The position numbers and the translations under genes are program-made. A model generated the notes under the pieces. The model saw only the letters and a list, made by a program, of their open reading frames with translations, was not told where the DNA came from and ran no database searches. This document shows, piece after piece, positions 35,874-49,620 of a DNA stretch of 64,000 nucleotides; the stretch's first letter is position 1; each line of letters starts with the position of its first letter. Location of the stretch: assembly GCA_033398695.1 (NCBI GenBank), contig CM065801.1, forward strand, positions 52,772,358-52,836,357, in the 5' to 3' direction. Source of the DNA: Orobanche coerulescens. Lineage: Eukaryota; Streptophyta; Magnoliopsida; Lamiales; Orobanchaceae.

Positions 35874-37177
35874 TGTTGCGATATTTCTTACACGCAAGTG
35901 CACGTTATCGTTTACAAGTAATAAAGTGATGAGTGAGTATCGTTCCCACGAGGACTGAATCACTAACTACCGATTTTTATGTATTCTAGTTTTATTCGAA
36001 CAATCGAATTTGGGTTTTGCAATTAATTCTAAAAGAATTATTAAAAGACTGAATATTAGAAAACGATAGCTAAAAGAAAAGGAAATCAAATGATGAATAA
36101 GTCTAGGATTCTGAATCCACCTCGGTTTATCCGAATTTACTCTCGATTATCTGAAATAATAATTTTCCCAATTTATTGAAGGCGGAGATTGCTAATATAT
36201 TCTACCGCCTCTCCCGAGGTCGCTAGATTTTTCTAAAGGCGAATAACGCACTCTATCCCTAGGTGAATTAATTCGTCAATAGGCAAAAAGCATAAAATCT
36301 CCAAAAGGCCACGTAGTTCCTATAAGTATATTCCTATCTCATAGAATAAAACGGTCCTCACCAATAGTTCCTCACCAATTCTCCTCTCCCGATTTGAATT
36401 GAATGATTAAATCAATACAACTATTGGCCAGATAATTGCAAGCATTAAACATGATTGGGAAAACTCAATAAAAAAGGTAATTAATTAGATAATCTCAAGC
36501 AAATCCATCAAAACGTAGGTTTCATCAAAATCCTAGATTAGGGTTTTAGCCTGACATACTAATAACTGAAAATACAGAATAAATGAATGAAAGCATTAAA
36601 ATCAAACGCAGATGAAGCTCGGATTCCTCCGTTCTTCGGCTTCCGCCTTCTGCTCTTGAAGTCTTCTGCTTCCCTCCTCTTCTGCCGTCTCTCCTCTCTG
36701 ATTCCAAACTCAAGATCCAAGATTAAAAGATTCAAAGATTCGAAGATGATTAATTAGGGTCTTAAACCCTTATTTATAGCTTTTTACAGCCTCCAAATCG
36801 CGTCCGTATGAGTAGGTCGAAAACTGGCTTTGAAACGGCCCAAATCCGCGCGGAACATACAAAAACCGCCAAGTGTGCCGCGGCACATTGCCTTCAGCTG
36901 GATGCCTGGGCGTCCTTTAATTCTTCTGTGCCGCGGCTCACCTGGGCTGTGCCGCGGCACAGAGTACAGTTTACTTTGTGCCCGGTTGGGTGTCTTCCTG
37001 TGCCGCGGCTCATATCCAAAATTTGCCGTTTTCGCCCGTTTCGCCTCGTTTTAGCTTCCGGACTTCAATTTCCTAACAAACATACAAAATTAAGGCATTA
37101 AAGGCTCATTTAAACAATTTCACACTCCAAAATGATACAAAATAATGATAAATAAGCGTATAAAAATACGCCTAACA
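35874..37177 (-). repeat. Athila 5' LTR
   Basis: 1,304 bp; TATA box GCTATAAATAAGG (minus) at about 36,779-36,767. The GCCGCGGC array at 36,870-37,015 has lost or rearranged units relative to the 3' LTR. Confidence 0.9.
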
Positions 37178-37182
37178 GGAGT

Positions 37183-38005
37183 CCCGCATATACACATGAC
37201 CATAGTGTGCCCGACTAAAATTCCACACATGCGCCAACCGGCCATGCAATATAATTCCGGAAGATCACCAGAACAAAAATGACCAAGGTGAGGAGTAATG
37301 AATAGAATCCGATAAGGATCAAGAACGACTCACCGAGATGAAATAATGACACAACGTGTGATAACTTCAATGAAATGATTTGGAACCATCGTTACTTGTG
37401 AGTTACATGATGAATTGATAAATACAAGTCTCGACATGAACGATATATTATGAGTGAATTACATGTATGAATGAACAACAACGTAAGGAATGAATATCCT
37501 TTTAACCGAGTAAGAATTTACTTACACAATACCGGTGTTGAAATGTCCTTCCTCGAACAATATCCTAAAAAGAGATGTCGGTCGCTCGAACAACCTTGAA
37601 TAACACAATTACCAATAATCCACTCAATATACGTATCAAGCATGAATTACGACTAACTCAAAGGTCGATACAACAATATCCAAACTCATTGAGGCATTCA
37701 AACAACCACTTAGCGAACATCAACCCTTGATTATAACCAAAAACCAAATATATCGAAACCAACTCCAAAATGAGTAGTTCAATCCAACAAAACACCTTTC
37801 AATGATATCAATATTATAATAGGAGACCACAACTCAAAGTTACGGCAACTATAATCGGAAATCCCCAAAAATAACCAAAGTCAACATCAAGGGTTCTTGA
37901 TTAATTCTCCAAACGTTCATCATATCCAAAAAACATATCAATAAATCCATAGGAATACATTTATTCAAGGTAGATAATCCATATCTAACATATTCCAACA
38001 ATAAT
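37183..38005 (-). repeat. Truncated second Tekay-type LTR, remaining part
   Basis: Continues the LTR fragment of 26,228-26,671 after the Athila insertion, matching about 23,916-24,728 of the intact LTR. It stops abruptly at 38,005, before the motif array and U3 start, so the outer end and target duplication are lost. Confidence 0.85.
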
Positions 38006-38308
38006 GGCCTTCTATACTTGGCCAAAATCCAACTGTCCTGTCCGTCTCGACATACTGGATACGTATACTCACATACTGAATACATATACTCATCCCAAAA
38101 ATATTCTCATATGATACACCTGATGTCCAAATCAGTTCAACCTGATACACCATATCCTCAATATAAGTGTCAATCAAACACGTCAATTACACAAGTATAA
38201 CTGTCTCGGTTCTCAATTTATTTTATCCATACTGTATAGACACCAAGCTATGCAGTATATCTCAGATAAAAAACAAGAAAAATTTATACTGAAAATCCGG
38301 GTATTACA
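38006..38308 (-). repeat. Terminal 303 bp of the outer long gypsy LTR
   Basis: On the minus strand this begins TGTAATACCCGG at 38,308. It is the U3 end of the LTR whose other end is at 19,875. The match of the flanks GTGGG/GTAGG and the continuation of the TRIM LTR on both sides support this joining. Confidence 0.7.
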
Positions 38309-38313
38309 GTAGG

Positions 38314-38464
38314 GAACAACTGGTCGGGGGCTACTGCCGTCTCCCTGATGAGCCGAGCCCATGGCAGGGCGAAACCAGTTGGCATGCGTCGTGGGATAGG
38401 CTGGTCTCGGGACGTGATGGGCCTCGGGATGCCGCACGGGCATCGGAACTCCCGTCCTATAACA
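38314..38464 (+). repeat. Right half of interrupted TRIM LTR
   Basis: Resumes the TRIM LTR interrupted at 19,874; 19,658-19,874 plus this piece gives about 368 bp, the normal LTR length. Its end is mutated to CCGTCCTATAACA. Confidence 0.8.
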
Positions 38465-38474
38465 AATAAAAAGA

Positions 38475-38820
38475 TGTCACGACCCGATATGTCGTGTCCG
38501 TGTTGACCGTCCAAATGAGGCGTGCCTTCTGGTTAGCTTGCCACAAGAGGGGTACAGGGGGCGATATTAGCGTTAAGGCGTTGTTTGCTCGGATGCATTA
38601 GTTCGTCCGAGTCAGGCATGCCGACCCGGTTTAGTCCGGATAGCTTGTCGCTGTTCGAGGACTTGACTATGAAGGGGATCGTTGCGGATAGGACACAACT
38701 GGTCGGGGGCTACTGCCGTCTCCCTGATGAGCCCATGGCAGGGCAAAACCAGTTGGCATACGTATGTGGGATAGGCTGGTCTCGGGGCGTGAGGGGCTTC
38801 GGATCTCCCGTCCCGTGACT
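38475..38820 (+). repeat. Extra tandem TRIM LTR
   Basis: An LTR from TGTCACGACCCG to CCCGTGAC, 10 bp after the previous LTR and 2 bp before the next, with no interior. Unequal recombination between TRIM LTRs is the simplest origin. Confidence 0.8.
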
Positions 38821-38822
38821 GA

Positions 38823-40141
38823 TGTCACGACCTGATATGTCGTGTCCGTGTTGACCGTCCAAATGAGGCATGCCTTCTGGTTAGCTTGCCACAAGAGGGG
38901 TAAAGGGGGGGACATTAGCGTTAAGGCGTTGTTTGCCCGGATGCATCGGTCTGGTCGAGTCAGGCATGCCGACCCGGTTTAGTCCGGAGAGCTTATCGCT
39001 GGTCGAGGACTTGACTATGAAGGGGATCATTTCGGGTAAGGCATAACTGGTCGGGGGCTACTGCCGTCTCCCTGATGAGCCCATGGCAGGGGAAAACCAG
39101 TTGGCATGCGTACGTGGTATAGGCTGGTCTCGGGGCGTGAGGGGACTCGGGACGCCGCACGGGCTTCGGAACTCCCGTCCCGTGACAAATGGTATCAGAG
39201 CCAAAACCTCTCTTAGTACGGTATGGTTCGGGTGTGGTCATGTTCTGCCGAAATCCGATGAGTGCGGGGAGTGAACGCCGGTGCAAAGAGGGGACGGTCA
39301 AAGTGCGGCTCCTATCAAGGCTTCTAGGCGGAGAACATAAATCGATTCTATGCCGGAATGAGAGGTGGTCCTAGGCTTGTGAGATCAGACGGTCCGGAAT
39401 GTGGACAGACTTATATTGCGCACTATTGGTAGCTCCACCTGCGCGGGGTCGGAAAAATGACCGGGGTGTAAGAGCGTGGATAATCATGAGCCATTGTGGG
39501 GACCTCGACATACGGGAAAATGCAGCGGCTGAGGGAATGTCGTTCAACCGAGGTACTAACGCCAGGAAGTGCGTAGGGTTAAGGTTGATGTCGATCGGTG
39601 ATGCGGTATGTGCGCGGCGCACTGCGGGCTAGCGCGAGGCGTGCGTATGAAGAGCCTGTCCATCAGGGGATTATACCGTATGTGAAAGGCCACGATCGTT
39701 CTGTGCGTGTGCGGCAATACAGTGTGCGGAAAGAAACATTCTTCTCCAGCACGAGGGCGTGCTGTGATTTGGGTGGGGAGGATGTCACGACCTGATATGT
39801 CGTGTCCGTGTTGACCGTCCAAATGAGGCGTGCCTTCTGGTTAGCTTGCCACAAGAGGGATAAAGGGGGCAACATTAGCATTGTTGTTTGCCCGGATGCA
39901 TCGGTCTGGCCGAGTCAGGCATGCCGACCCGGTTTAGTCCGGAGAGCTTGTCGCTGGTTGAGGACTTGACTATGAAGGGGATCGTTCGGGTAGGGCACAA
40001 CTGGTCGGGGGCTACTGCCGTCTCCCTGATGAGCCCATGACAGGGCGAAACTAGTTGGCATGCGTACGTGGGATAGGCTGGTCTCGGAACGTGAGGGGCC
40101 TCGGGACGCCGCACGGGCTTCGGAACTCCCATCCCGTGACA
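38823..40141 (+). mobile_element. Complete TRIM element copy 3, plus strand
   Basis: 5' LTR 38,823-39,187 (365 bp), primer-binding site GGTATCAGAGCC at 39,191-39,202, interior to 39,782 ending in polypurine GATTTGGGTGGGGAGGA, 3' LTR 39,783-40,141. Total 1.32 kb, no coding capacity: a terminal-repeat retrotransposon in miniature. The outer boundaries of the whole TRIM array share CTAA (18,113-18,116 and 40,142-40,145), one base short of the usual 5-bp duplication. Confidence 0.9.
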
Positions 40142-40273
40142 CTAAGCTGTCTGCCATTGGGACCTCTGTTTGGCAAAATCCAGGGGTATTGTGCATGCAT
40201 GGTGGACCGTTTGGCGTTAACAAGCGCACGTGGTGCAGGAGACATGGGAACAAATGTAAACAGAAGTGATACC

Positions 40274-40430
40274 CAGTGGCAGAAGCAGAATATTTACTCA
40301 GGAGGGTCCAAAGCTATAGAAATTGCGGAGATCGGACAACTATATATAGAGCTTTCCATATTTTATAGGGGAATTTGCCTCCGCCGGAGGGGTTCGTGGA
40401 CCCCCTTGGACCCCCCTCCCTCCGCCACTA
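40274..40430. mobile_element. hAT MITE, 8-bp TSD GTGATACC
   Basis: Ends CAGTGGCAGAAGCAG and, reverse complemented, TAGTGGCGGAGGGAGG. The 8-bp repeat GTGATACC is exact at 40,266-40,273 and 40,431-40,438. 157 bp, non-coding. 'CAGTGGCGGA'-type ends are common among plant hAT MITEs. Confidence 0.85.
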
Positions 40431-40438
40431 GTGATACC

Positions 40439-43400
40439 TATTAGATACTTTTGTATATTTATTCAGAAATAAAGAGAAACGAGTTTATTAAAAAATGAAA
40501 TAATTTAGACATATATAAATTAGATATTAAAAAAATAAATGCATACATATTTGGACTATTGAGGTCTACTAATAATTGGCTAAATCAAATTCTCTAATAA
40601 AAATCAAGTAATTCATTTGGCCAACTCATTAGATGGTCAAGTTAAAATTAATGGGTTGAAAAACACAAATTTATTTTAAACATTTATTTAGTTATTCAGT
40701 CGACAGTGTGCCATTGAGTGGGATAGAATGTTTAAATAAATAAGAATCTAAAAATTAAAAATGCCACATGTGAGAGAAATAATGTGGTGCTTTGGTGCGT
40801 AACAATATTATATATATATATATATAACAAAATTATATTATTTAATAAAATTGATTAATGTAAAAAAATCATCAATAATTATACTTATTAGTTAGGGCTC
40901 AGCCACTTAGAGCCATTCACCGAGGCAGAACATAACGGCGAACAAAAAAGATGAGGTAAGAATTCAGCCACTCGGACCCATTTATAGTTTATATAAATGT
41001 ACTCGTCTAAAATCCGAATAAAATGTGAATTTACTGCCCATTTTCATCCCAAACGTATATAATGATACTACCTGAAACAATGCAGCTAGGGTTCAGCCAT
41101 CCGAGCCCGTTTAGAAATTATATACATATATCCGTCTCAAACTCGATTAGAATGTAATTTTACTACATATTCACATCATAAATTTGTATAGTTATATGCA
41201 CTAATTACCCAAACTTATTAAAATTTATAAAATATAAATATTCAAATATAAGTTGTTACAATAATTGGTTATTACGGCCGACTTCAAAAGGAAATTGAAA
41301 TTCACTCAAATTGCGAGACGTTGATAATTGAACAAATTAATTAAAGACAATAAATTAATCAAATTAAATTTCTCGAAAAAATAAAAATATTTATTTGCCA
41401 ACCTAATGATTGACCAAATTATATTTTTATAAAAAGTAATATTATTTATTTGACCACTCTACTAATTAGGGTTGGAATTTTAGATTCAAGAATTGGAGAA
41501 CTGATTCGGAAAGCAGCATAATCGGACCGGATTAAAATTAGAGCCAAATAAGAATCGCATCTCGTTATTATGAAACCCATTTTGATTCTTAAACATAAAT
41601 ACTCAAAATCATCTGGATTTTCGTTTCATTACTCATTTGGAGAATTATATTTACAAATTTAACAACAGGATTGGAAACTAAACCAATCATATCTTATTCA
41701 ATTATCGAGTATTTTGAGACATTCTACTTTATTAATTTTTATCTCGATGTATAAATTAAGTTATCAATTCAAAAATCAGGGTTAGTGCACTGTAGTTATA
41801 CTTTAAACTGTTTTAGAATAAATCAAGCAATATTTATTTGAATTAAATATCTAATTATATTAAATGAAATAATGGTATATGGCCAAGAAATCCTAATTAT
41901 GACTGAAATGATGCCTTATAAACTGAATTTACCATATAATACTCAAATAAAATTGGAAATTTATTTGGTATGCAAGAACCAAAAACCAGTAAAACCAAAT
42001 CAGAAGCAGTGGAACTAGAATTGAGTATTGAAAATTCGAGTTTAAGAAGCACTGATCGCTTACATATTATTTTCTTAATTATTGAGGAAAAGAAAGGTTT
42101 TATTCTCGATTTGCAACAAGAATTTCACAGTATTGTCTTGGAGAAAAAGAAAACCCCAAAATTATAATTACCATAGAGCAGAAAACAATATCTATAGTGA
42201 GGCGTAATTGATAATTTTTCTCAATATTAAAATTTAATAATTTATTTCTTCTAAATTTTGTATCGATAAATATATAAAAATTAAATCTTTTGATAATATT
42301 ATTTGATGTATCAATCTCATTGGCGGAAACAGAACTGATCAGTCAGCATTTTCTTTTCTTTTGGTGAGAATCCTGATCAGCTGACATCTCAGCAGCAACA
42401 GGGACAAGATTTATTCACAATGCAGCTAAAAATACACAGAAAACTGCTACTGCAGCTCAATTAAGAACCCCCCCAACTTTCTTTTACTCTTCTGCTTCAT
42501 CTCAATTAGGAAACCCCCCAGCTTTCTGTTACTCTTCTGCTTCATTTTCACATCAAATGTACTCTAACAATATCTCGACATAAACACAATATACCCGAGG
42601 CTGAAAACATTAGAATACGAGGGGAAAAATCAGAATTTCGGAGCACCAAAATCATGTCCTATAATCAGATGATAATTTAATGATAGGCCCGTTGTAGGTC
42701 GACTACTCAGAAGATTACACGATGAATCAACAAATTTCTGGTTTCACATCAAAGAATCACAGGATGAATCAACCTGAAACGCATTCACTAGGCACATACC
42801 TCTCATGCAAAAATTCAAGCGAAAAAAACCCTCTTAACAATTTTTCTAACACCAAAACGAACCACACATACCCACTAAAAGTATATATACCTTTCAGATT
42901 TGAAATCATAAAAAATCCCATGTGTTTGTTTCTGTTTACAAATTAGATTTGTTTACAAATTAGAACCTCAAGGGGCTATTTGTTAAGAAAAAGATATTAC
43001 AAACACCAAGGAGATGTTTGTAATATCCCAAGAGATTTGGAAGATTTATTTTTTTCCTTTTTGTAATCGGACCAAATGTGGATCATCCGTACATGTTGAC
43101 TTCTACAATATAAATCACATAACGTGATATGACTATAATAATTATCTCAATTCATTGCTGTCTCATGATATTCTTTTCTCATGTAACATGTTCTGTTTTT
43201 TTTAGAATTTCATCTCATTTCTGCTTTGTATGAAAATTGCGACACGAAGGGCTTCCGGCATAAAATTTGCTACTTTGCTTATTGCATAAACTTTATAGTG
43301 TTCAATAACTAATTGATACTATAATCTTTACGTTACCGACCCCAGCATATAGTTGGGATTAAGGTACACCTAATGATCGATGATGAACCAGACCACCTAT

Positions 43401-43552
43401 CACGTTAGTTTGTGTTTTTATATTACTGTATAAACTCAAGGGATCATAGTAGATGATTACCAAGAAAAACAGCTACTCTGCTCCATCCGGTGAGTTTACG
43501 TTGCTCTCTGCCCCAGAGCATAACCCACTGTAGTGTTTGATGGGCGTAATGG
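40439..43552. other. AT-rich intergenic DNA 3' of COG1
   Basis: No gene that I can support. It contains three diverged copies of 'ttcagccacycgagccc' with following similarity (40,895, 40,961, 41,091). It also contains a direct tandem duplication of about 45 bp at 42,458-42,547 ('ctcaatta.gaa.ccccc.' with 'tactcttctgcttcat'). The last few hundred bases should hold the 3' untranslated region of COG1. Confidence 0.5.
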
Positions 43553-45639
43553 TCAAGAATCATATCTAGCAGCAGTGAAAGATGAAAGGAGTCCAGCTGC
43601 CTGGGCAGGCAAAATGTCGCCAAACCTTCCAACTTGCCCATCCGTTAATATCGATCCCAGCCGTAGTGTGCTCTCCCCAAATCGGCTACCAACCTGAAAA
43701 TGTTTGAAATGATGTTTAAATTATAAAAAAACAAACAAATAATATGTGGAAAATCGTAAAGAAAAAAGCCAAGAACATAAACGGCGAACAACTCTGACAT
43801 CTAATAATTTACTAATCAGAAACGAAATATTATGTCCTAGAGTCACAATCGCGCAAAATTATCGGAAATGCAAGGATTCTTCTATTGCCAGGCACGTAGA
43901 GATTATTTTCAGAAGCATAATAAGGGCTTTATAGGCAGAACATCAAGAATCGGATGTTTTAGCTACCAAGGTCATCAGATATTGCCCTAATTAATTTTCA
44001 GCGCAACAAGAATTTAGTGAAATTGTAGTGTGAACATATGAATGATATATGAAGTGCTTCCTTTCAGTTTTTACAGGAGCAAATTCAGTACATATCAGCA
44101 ATTTATTGGATCTTTTGCCAAGATGTATATGGACATATTGTATAAAGAGCCAAAATTGTCGGTGCAGGGGAACTAACATATTAAATTGTGCTCCACAGAA
44201 TGGAAGATATTTAATATGTACAGATATTTAATGCATTATTCGATGGTTCATGGGGGAATCTTGGCATGGAACCCGATCCAATAATGCAACACACACCCTG
44301 ATAGCACACAATAAGGAAGGAATAAAAACTACACCTGCATGAAGGACTTTAAAAAGGGAGCAGCCACCCCTAAACTCGAGTCCTCATCCACATCATAACT
44401 CCGCGACATCTCATCATTTTGGTAGCTTTTCCAGGAATTTCTCGAGTAAACATCATCATCCACAGATGCCGATATGGATGTTCTGGCTGCATTTCTCACA
44501 GACAATGCTGGAGCGCTTTGGATAACAATACAAAGATCAAAAACATTAGAAGACCAGGCAATATACTAACAGAAATTGGAAAGCAATGATATAAGATGCC
44601 ATGCAGGTTTACTGTAAATACATGAGAACTAAAGACACACATATGAGTAGTTCTTTCGCATGAAGGATAATGGTTACCACCTGATGGGAAGATATTTGAA
44701 TCGAGGTACTACAGAGCAGCGCATAACGTTTGATTTGGAGTTGGTGGGGAGCTTTTGCGCAGCGTCCATATGTATCCTGTTAAGTTGCACAAAAAACCCA
44801 AAGAGGACCGCATGTCTGAGGCACGCTTGTCTCTCATTCTCCCAAAGATATGGCTCATACCTTACATGCATGAAAGAAAAATCAGTAAAACATAACTGTA
44901 TTGAAGTGAACATAACAGCAACAATGTCTTTGGCAACATAAAATATTTAATGTTTATGAGAAACAAAGAGATAGTAACTCGATATCTTCAGAAATACCAG
45001 AACCTCATGAATAGGCTCCTTGTTCGAGTAGCATTTTTTACAACATATGAACAGCAGTTATCTAGACAAATGTACGAATAATGCAATAAGCTCTCGCCAG
45101 ACAACTCAATTTCCCTTGTTCTCTCATTAAAAATGAAAAAGAAAATAGAATATCATAACTGCAGATATATCATGGATCATCCACTAACCATAGGAAGTTG
45201 ATGGCAGGTAATGTGAATCAATTTCAAAAAGACGGGTTCTCTTATAGATGTCAGTGGTCATTCTTATGTTTACTATACCGTTGCATCACGGACTTCCATA
45301 AATTTACCAGGAAAATCTTTTTGCTATGCAAATTTACAAAGTTCCATGTAATAATCAGCTTGAACAAACCATAATCATTTCTGATTCAGAATCGTATTAT
45401 CATTAGAGCTTGGAGTCAAAATTAGCTATACATGATTATGAATACCTAAAACTCAAGTTTCTTCAAAGGAGTACCTAACCAAGACCATACATCGAACCAT
45501 ATGCATGAATACCTAACCAAGACTTATTCACCAAGCAAATTATGCTCCTAAAAATAGAAGGAAACGAAAATGCTAGCAAATGTTCTGCCCCGTAGAAAGA
45601 CATTTGCTTATACCTCTATTCTGAAATCTATGATGCGCC

Positions 45640-46935
<1,296 letters not shown>

Positions 46936-47342
46936 GTCTGAAATTTGCATTATTTTGTTATTAGCACTTGAATATGACGATTAAAAATATCAAAAGGGAA
47001 AAAAAGAAACAAGCTCAATCAACTGCTCATAGCCGCACAAGTTCAGCAAAAAATTTCATCGGCAGCTGGCAAAAATGTTGTTTCCTAAAGAACAAAATCT
47101 TAGTTCAACAACTTACGTGAGCCAATCTATGGGATCAAGTTTTTGTGAAAGGCAATTTACCAACTCCTTAGTACGTTGTCCTATTAACGAATTTGGTTGC
47201 TGTGCTTTTTGCTTCCTCCTAAAAGGAGCTTTCACGCTTGTGATTTCGGATGCCTCCTTATTTGCATGAAAACCACCCCCAGATATATCAGAAGCAAATT
47301 TAATATCGAATAAAACTTGTAGAACACCTTTTTCTGACACTT

Positions 47343-47700
47343 CAACAACAACAACATCTAAGCCTTAGTCCCAAAATGATTTGGGGTCGGCTAACATGAA
47401 TCAAACTTTGAAACCGTCAATAATCGTTACATAAATAACATAAAAGGAAAAAAGAGGGAAAAAGTAGAGAAAAAAGCAAATAAAAAAGAAAATGAATGTA
47501 AAAAAAAAAAAAAAGAACAAAAAAAACTGAAAAATAAATTAAAAGATAACATAAAATAAAAGAAAATAGGAATTAAAAAAAAAAAAGGAATCAGACTCCA
47601 TCCACCATCCGTATTCTTTCCCGCCACATTTGGCTCTCCATCACCATACTTTCTCCAATTCCAAGAAACCGCATATCCTTTTCAATCATCTTTATCCAAG
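47343..47700 (-). mobile_element. SINE-like retroposon in a COG1 exon, 14-bp TSD
   Basis: Flanked by the exact 14-bp repeat TTTTTCTGACACTT (47,329-47,342 and 47,701-47,714). On the minus strand it ends GTTGTTGTTGTTG preceded by 'ccgaccccaaatcattttggg' and 'ctaaggctt', the 3' 'Angio-domain' shared by many angiosperm SINEs. The middle is A/T-rich. tRNA-like A and B boxes are not obvious, so the family is unassigned. It lies in the same orientation as COG1 and splits the codons between SEK and GVLQ. Confidence 0.88.
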
Positions 47701-48897
47701 TTTTTCTGACACTTGAGACCCAAAAATTTCTTCAGCTGACAGGAAGTCCTCATAAATTCCAAGAACCTACACAAAGATAACAAAGGCTAGAATCATACGA
47801 CTCAAGGTGTATATATATATATATATAATTAAAAAAAAACAGAAAAAAAAACAGTGAGAAGCAGTTATAGATGGTTAGGATAGTTTTGTGACACTGCACA
47901 ACCCACAGATTAACCATCGTCTTTCGAAACACTGTACAAGATATTGTTCTCGCATGTGGAAAACAGCAGACCGGGATCACTAAGGCTTCTTATTCTTATT
48001 TAAGTGGAACAACAAAGAAAGATCCACAATGATCTTCTCCATATATTACAAGTGATCTCTTTCAAAACACTGAGCAAAAGAGTTCCAGCAAAGGAGAGCA
48101 AGCCATGCTCTGTCATAACTACATAAAACAAACATAAATCATGAAAAGTGAACCCCATATAGCTTCAGTCATCTTTAGCAATCCCAATAAATGTCCCAGA
48201 AGGTTCTGCTGACCACTGTTGCTATCCCCTTAAATAGCACATAATACAATCTAATGCTGGAGAATACTAAGATTTGTATCATCATTACTCATTAAATAGT
48301 GAAGAAAAGTTCTACTATAGATAAGAATAGGCAGTGTCCACAAGTCTTATGTAAAAAAACAATTTTATCCTGAATCCAATTCCTTCTCGATTGGGTAGCC
48401 TAACCATTATCCCAACACAACATAGAGAGGTACTCCATGAGAGTTCATCAAATATCTCACCAAAGACTATTATGTAGCTATAAAGCCATATCTAGAAAAG
48501 TTACCAGACAGAAGGGTCAGAACGTACCTTATCGAAAAGCTTTTTTGCAAAGTTCTGCAGAATTGCTTTATCAAGTACATGACCACCAACACGGTGAATC
48601 TCTTCGCATGCATAAAATAAAAATGAAGCCACATATAGAGAAGGCATTGAAGGAAGATATATCTTCATCTCTGACTGGCCCTCACTCAGACTGTTCTTGC
48701 TGCTTGACTACAGTCTCCTCCCAACCCTGCCCAGTATTTCAAAATACTTTTAGCAAGGACAGACTAATTTCTTATTTCTGAATACCGAAGCTAGATATGT
48801 TTGATTTACATACATCAAGATATTGCAGACAAACTAGTGTAAGTTCGTGGCATTTCCCAGGAGAAATATAAATAAAGGAGGTGTAAATGCTCCAGGG

Positions 48898-49021
48898 CAC
48901 ATAAGGAAGATATATATTATGCAAGTAAGCAGTCATCACAAAAAGTACAAGCACAAGGACACATAAGGAAGCTATATATTATGCAAGTAAGCAGTCATCA
49001 CCAAAAAGTACAAGCACATAC
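48898..49021. repeat. 62-bp tandem duplication in COG1 intron
   Basis: Two near-identical units starting CACATAAGGAAG at 48,898 and 48,960, each containing 'tatattatgcaagtaagcag'. Confidence 0.85.
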
Positions 49022-49620
49022 ATGAACAACCTAAAATATCTCACGAGGTTGGGGGTGGGGTTGGCAAATCAACAGAAAAACATTTCAGTCATAATACTTA
49101 CTCTGACAGGTTCAGTAGATGACAAGGCATCACCCCCTTTCAGATTTCTGGAGAACATATTTGAAAGTTCACCTGAAACCCATGATATCCAAAGATTGTA
49201 AGCTCTGATACAAAGATCTTGGGTTGTATGCCTTAGTTCTTCAAGATGTGGGCTCAATCTGTCATCCACTCCGAATAGAGCACTGGTCACTAAGGAGGTC
49301 TGTCTTGTGCTAGAATCAGGCATTCTTTTCACACAATCAATCATTTTCGAGTCACTGGCCACCCTAATATTCTTCGAGCCAAATGAGGAGGGATTGACTG
49401 CAGTAATTTCATTCACCCATGATCGAGGTGAACCAAGTACCACAGATATATGTCGAGCGTGCTTCTGAAATGCAAAGAGAAGTCTCCCAATAAATAACGC
49501 TCTCTCAACAAGTATAGCAGATGAAAGTGGGGACATGTTATCTTTATGTTCTTTTCCCAGGTCCCTGTATAGGTGTTCAAGGTCAGTCTTAATCTGTATT
49601 AATATGGCTTAAAAGACTTT

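Larger units (their letters stand above)
26672..37177 (-). mobile_element. Full-length but inactive Athila (Ty3/gypsy) element, TSD GGAGT
   Basis: 10.5-kb minus-strand element. The 5' LTR is 35,874-37,177 and the 3' LTR 26,672-27,987, both TGTTAGGCG...GCAACA in minus orientation, with the last dinucleotides of the 3' copy mutated to TTTTGCG on the plus strand. GGAGT is duplicated at 26,667-26,671 and 37,178-37,182. The primer-binding site TGGCGCTGTTGCCGGGGA (tRNA-Asp type) lies at 35,867-35,850 and the polypurine tract AAGTTTGGGGGTATT at about 28,003-27,988. Gag, protease, RT, RNase H and integrase are all recognisable in order but broken by stops and frameshifts. About 2.4 kb of non-coding DNA lies between integrase and the 3' LTR, as usual in Athila. 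Confidence 0.93.

Noticed and set aside
41970..42167. 65-codon frame downstream of COG1
   Set aside because: Short, AT-rich region, no domain; cannot be distinguished from chance.
43444..43641. 65-codon minus-strand frame with [10 protein letters not shown]
   Set aside because: It is the wrong frame of the last COG1 exon, which in the correct frame ends [15 protein letters not shown].
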